NCBI RefSeq assembly: GCF_900106995.1
Contig: NZ_FNOK01000028.1
Location: forward strand, 1-64,000
Reading direction: 5' to 3'
Length of the DNA stretch: 64,000 nt
Source: Saccharopolyspora shandongensis
GTDB lineage: Bacteria; Actinomycetota; Actinomycetes; Mycobacteriales; Pseudonocardiaceae
Shown: positions 62,271 to 64,000 of the stretch, piece after piece
Layout of the letters: every line of letters begins with the position of its first letter
How positions within the stretch are numbered: the stretch's first letter is position 1
Notes under the pieces: generated by a model
Told to the model about the DNA's origin: nothing
The model's database searches: none
The model's input: only the letters and a program-made list of their open reading frames with translations
Program-made: the position numbers and the translations under genes

Positions 62271-63100
62271 GCCGGGTACAGCCCAGCCCGGACGAGCATC
62301 ACATGCGCCGAGTTCTTATCCCTCGGAGACGCGTGGCCGCATGCGGTGCAGGTGTAGGTACGTTCGGACAGCGGCAAGGCGTGCTTGGTTCTCGCTCCGC
62401 ACTTGGCGCACTCTTTGGTCGTGTTCTTCGGGTCCACCAACACGACCTGTCGGCCGTGCTTGCGCCCCATCATGATCAGTTCGTTCTTCGTGGCCGTAAT
62501 CGCCGCATCGGCGGCTTTGCGAGCCATCGTGGTTTTGGCCAGGAACTTCGGGCGGAAGTCCGCAACGGCGATCGCATCATGATCGGCTACCACGCGCTTA
62601 GCCCACATGCGGGCGGTGTCCTGGCGTTGCCGGGCGATCTTCTTGTGTGCCTTGGCCGCTTGGCGTTGTGCCTTGCGGTAGCCCTTGGTCTGGGCCTTCC
62701 CGCGCGGTGCGCGGCGTCGGGCCATCATGCGCTGATACCGGGCAAGTTTCGCCGCCGCGTTCTTACCATGCTGGGCGTGGGGGAGATCGTGATCGTCGGA
62801 TGTGAAGGTGGCGGTTTCCTTCACTCCCCAGTCGATACCGATCACACGGCCTGTTTCCGGGAACGGCTGGACCCGGGTTTCGACCACGAAGCTCGCGTAC
62901 CAGTGGCCCAGCGCATCGCGGTACACCCGCACCCAGGAAGGCGCGGCGGGAAGCTCTCGGGACCACACCACAGCAGCCACGATGCCGCCCGCCAGGTGCA
63001 GGCGAGAATCCTTGACCCGGAACCCGCGCAGCGTGTAATTCAAGCTCGGCAAGCCCGACCCACCGGCTGAGTGGCCACCCCAGGCGCAGAATTGACGCGC
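62219..63100 (-). mobile_element. TnpB (IS200/IS605 OrfB) relic with substituted catalytic Glu
   Basis: The C-terminal 290 residues are TnpB: VIGIDWGVKETATF (RuvC-I Asp), AKTTMARKAADAAI, zinc ribbon CAKCGARTKHALP...CTACGHASPRDKNSA (third acidic residue present). The second catalytic position reads AIAVADFRPKFL where active relatives have VEDF, so Glu is replaced by Ala. The N-terminal domain is not recognisable and the frame to 63358 is not TnpB-like; another frame starts MMLYKRVQYVLKL at 63219. No TnpA is present. Probably dead. Confidence 0.75.
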
Positions 63101-63370
63101 TTCCTCCCCGCCCAAAAGGACGGGGCATCCGCGCCACGTTCCTCCAGTGAACACAACGCGGCGGCGCGGCAGATGAGGACCAGCTTGAGTACGTACTGCA
63201 CCCGCTTGTACAACATCATGGTCTGGCGGCGGGACGGGTCCCGCCGCCAAAACCGTTTCCACGTCAGCGATGTCGGCTTGCGCCGCGGCGAAGGGCAAGA
63301 TACGACGTGAGCACGAAGTCGTGGTGTGACCGCGAGATGCCGCGTAGCACCGAGTCACTCCGCCGAACGA

Positions 63371-63786
63371 TCACACGGTGCCGTCGGTCTGCTTTTCTTC
63401 GGCATTCACCAGGCTTTGAGCAGCAGTTTCCAGATAGCGCAGTAACCGGCTCAGATGCGGTTCTGCGAGCCGCTCGGCGTGACCGCTGTGCGCATGCACC
63501 TCACCCAGGCATCCCGTTCGGCGGGGCCGATGACGAACCTCGCATGCCGCCAGCGCAGCCGGGGATGTCCGCGCGTTTCCGAGTAAGTTCGGGGCCCTCC
63601 CCAGTACTGCATGAGGAACAGTCGCTGCCGGTCCTCCGCACCGGCCATGTCGGCATCGGGATACATCGGCCGGAGAAGCTCGTCTTGAGCTACCTCCCGG
63701 TAGAACCGTGCGACTATTCGGTGGAAGGTCGCTTCACCCCCGATCGCCGCGTAGAGGTTCCCTTCGTCCTCTCCATTTTCGATCAC
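63371..63786 (-). pseudogene. glbO: Truncated hemoglobin (TrHbO type) with a frameshift
   Basis: GTG at 63786 behind GGAGG starts NLYAAIGGEATFHRIVARFYREV, PMYPDADMAGAEDRQRLFLMQYWGGPRTYSE and RGHPRLRWRHARF (proximal His), a group 2 truncated globin. After CMRTAV the frame runs to an early stop at about 63451. The next frame supplies the missing last helix (EPHLSRLLRYLETAAQSLVN) and a stop at 63371. Restoring one base near 63480 would give a full-length protein. Either a pseudogene or a sequencing error. Confidence 0.75.
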
Positions 63787-63873
63787 GCTCGCTCCTCCCA
63801 CCCGCGTTTGTCCCTCCTTCACGCGGTCTCGGCTTCGGCATGTGGCATCCGAAAGCACGGGCTTCTGCGACAC

Positions 63874-64000
63874 GCGCTTTGCGCCACTAGCAACGAGTCC
63901 GCTCGATCGCCAGCATGAGCACTTCGAACGACGGCATGCGGTCCGTGATCATTTCTCGGCCGGATCGAGCTCACCGGAGGCCTCGGCGGGCCGTGCCGAA
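63874..64000. other. Window end, nothing assigned
   Basis: About 130 bp beyond the globin gene. A short minus-strand frame (MITDRMPSFEVLMLAIERTRC) is preceded by a stop and is not recognisable. No feature supported. Confidence 0.3.

Noticed and set aside
1..64000. CRISPR arrays, tRNA or rRNA genes, replication origin
   Set aside because: No regularly spaced repeats, tRNA-like cloverleaf or rRNA sequence was recognised on reading either strand.

Overview
The window looks like a 64 kb stretch of a high-GC actinomycete chromosome, most plausibly Pseudonocardiales (Saccharopolyspora/Amycolatopsis-like). This rests on strong GC bias, frequent GTG/TTG starts, a SigC-type ECF sigma factor, an EthA-like Baeyer-Villiger monooxygenase, a WS/DGAT acyltransferase, an actinobacterial HemQ and a class F sortase. 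The genus is inferred, not shown. No rRNA, tRNA, CRISPR array or prophage was seen.

Layout. 0-2 kb: tail of an IS630 transposase, then a DUF4142 membrane protein translationally coupled to a class F sortase. 2-8.5 kb: a copper module (CopC-domain protein, DUF5134 membrane protein, Cys-rich four-helix copper-storage protein, CopA ATPase, SigC-like sigma factor and zf-HC2 membrane anti-sigma factor). 8.5-10.7 kb: a secreted esterase among gene scars. 10.7-25.8 kb: the clearest pathway in the window, a lysine/pipecolate to 2-oxoglutarate catabolic island (LysR, AmaA-like oxidase, HglS, AmaB, a Glu/Leu-type dehydrogenase, an amino acid permease and a YdiJ-type D-2-hydroxyglutarate dehydrogenase), followed by an AruH/AruI-like aminotransferase and ThDP decarboxylase pair with its own divergent LysR. 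26-29.5 kb: an acyl-CoA dehydrogenase-fold enzyme, a family III CoA-transferase and a LysR; key residues fit a 3-sulfinopropanoyl-CoA desulfinase type. 29.6-33.8 kb: MHS-family transporter, M20 amidohydrolase, C26 gamma-glutamyl hydrolase and GntR regulator.

34-42.5 kb: lipid metabolism (long acyl-CoA dehydrogenase, a helical accessory protein, WS/DGAT, two intact patatin phospholipases and one broken one). 43-53.6 kb: a second acyl-CoA/CoA-transferase region with an EthA-like monooxygenase, MFS exporter, three LysR regulators (two of them close paralogues), an AidB-like acyl-CoA dehydrogenase, and broken MFS, TetR and enoyl-CoA hydratase genes. 53.6-57.5 kb: a co-directional set of two unfamiliar proteins, a DyP-type peroxidase and a BASS-family transporter; this is the best candidate for an undescribed system. 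57.9-64 kb: decayed IS3 transposase, a small secreted protein, a HisC-like aminotransferase behind a perfect palindrome, a HemQ-family protein, a TnpB relic lacking its catalytic Glu, and a frameshifted truncated hemoglobin.

The window reads as a catabolic and accessory region: many small regulated modules (six LysR, one GntR) separated by IS fragments and at least twelve gene remnants, which suggests repeated insertion and deletion.
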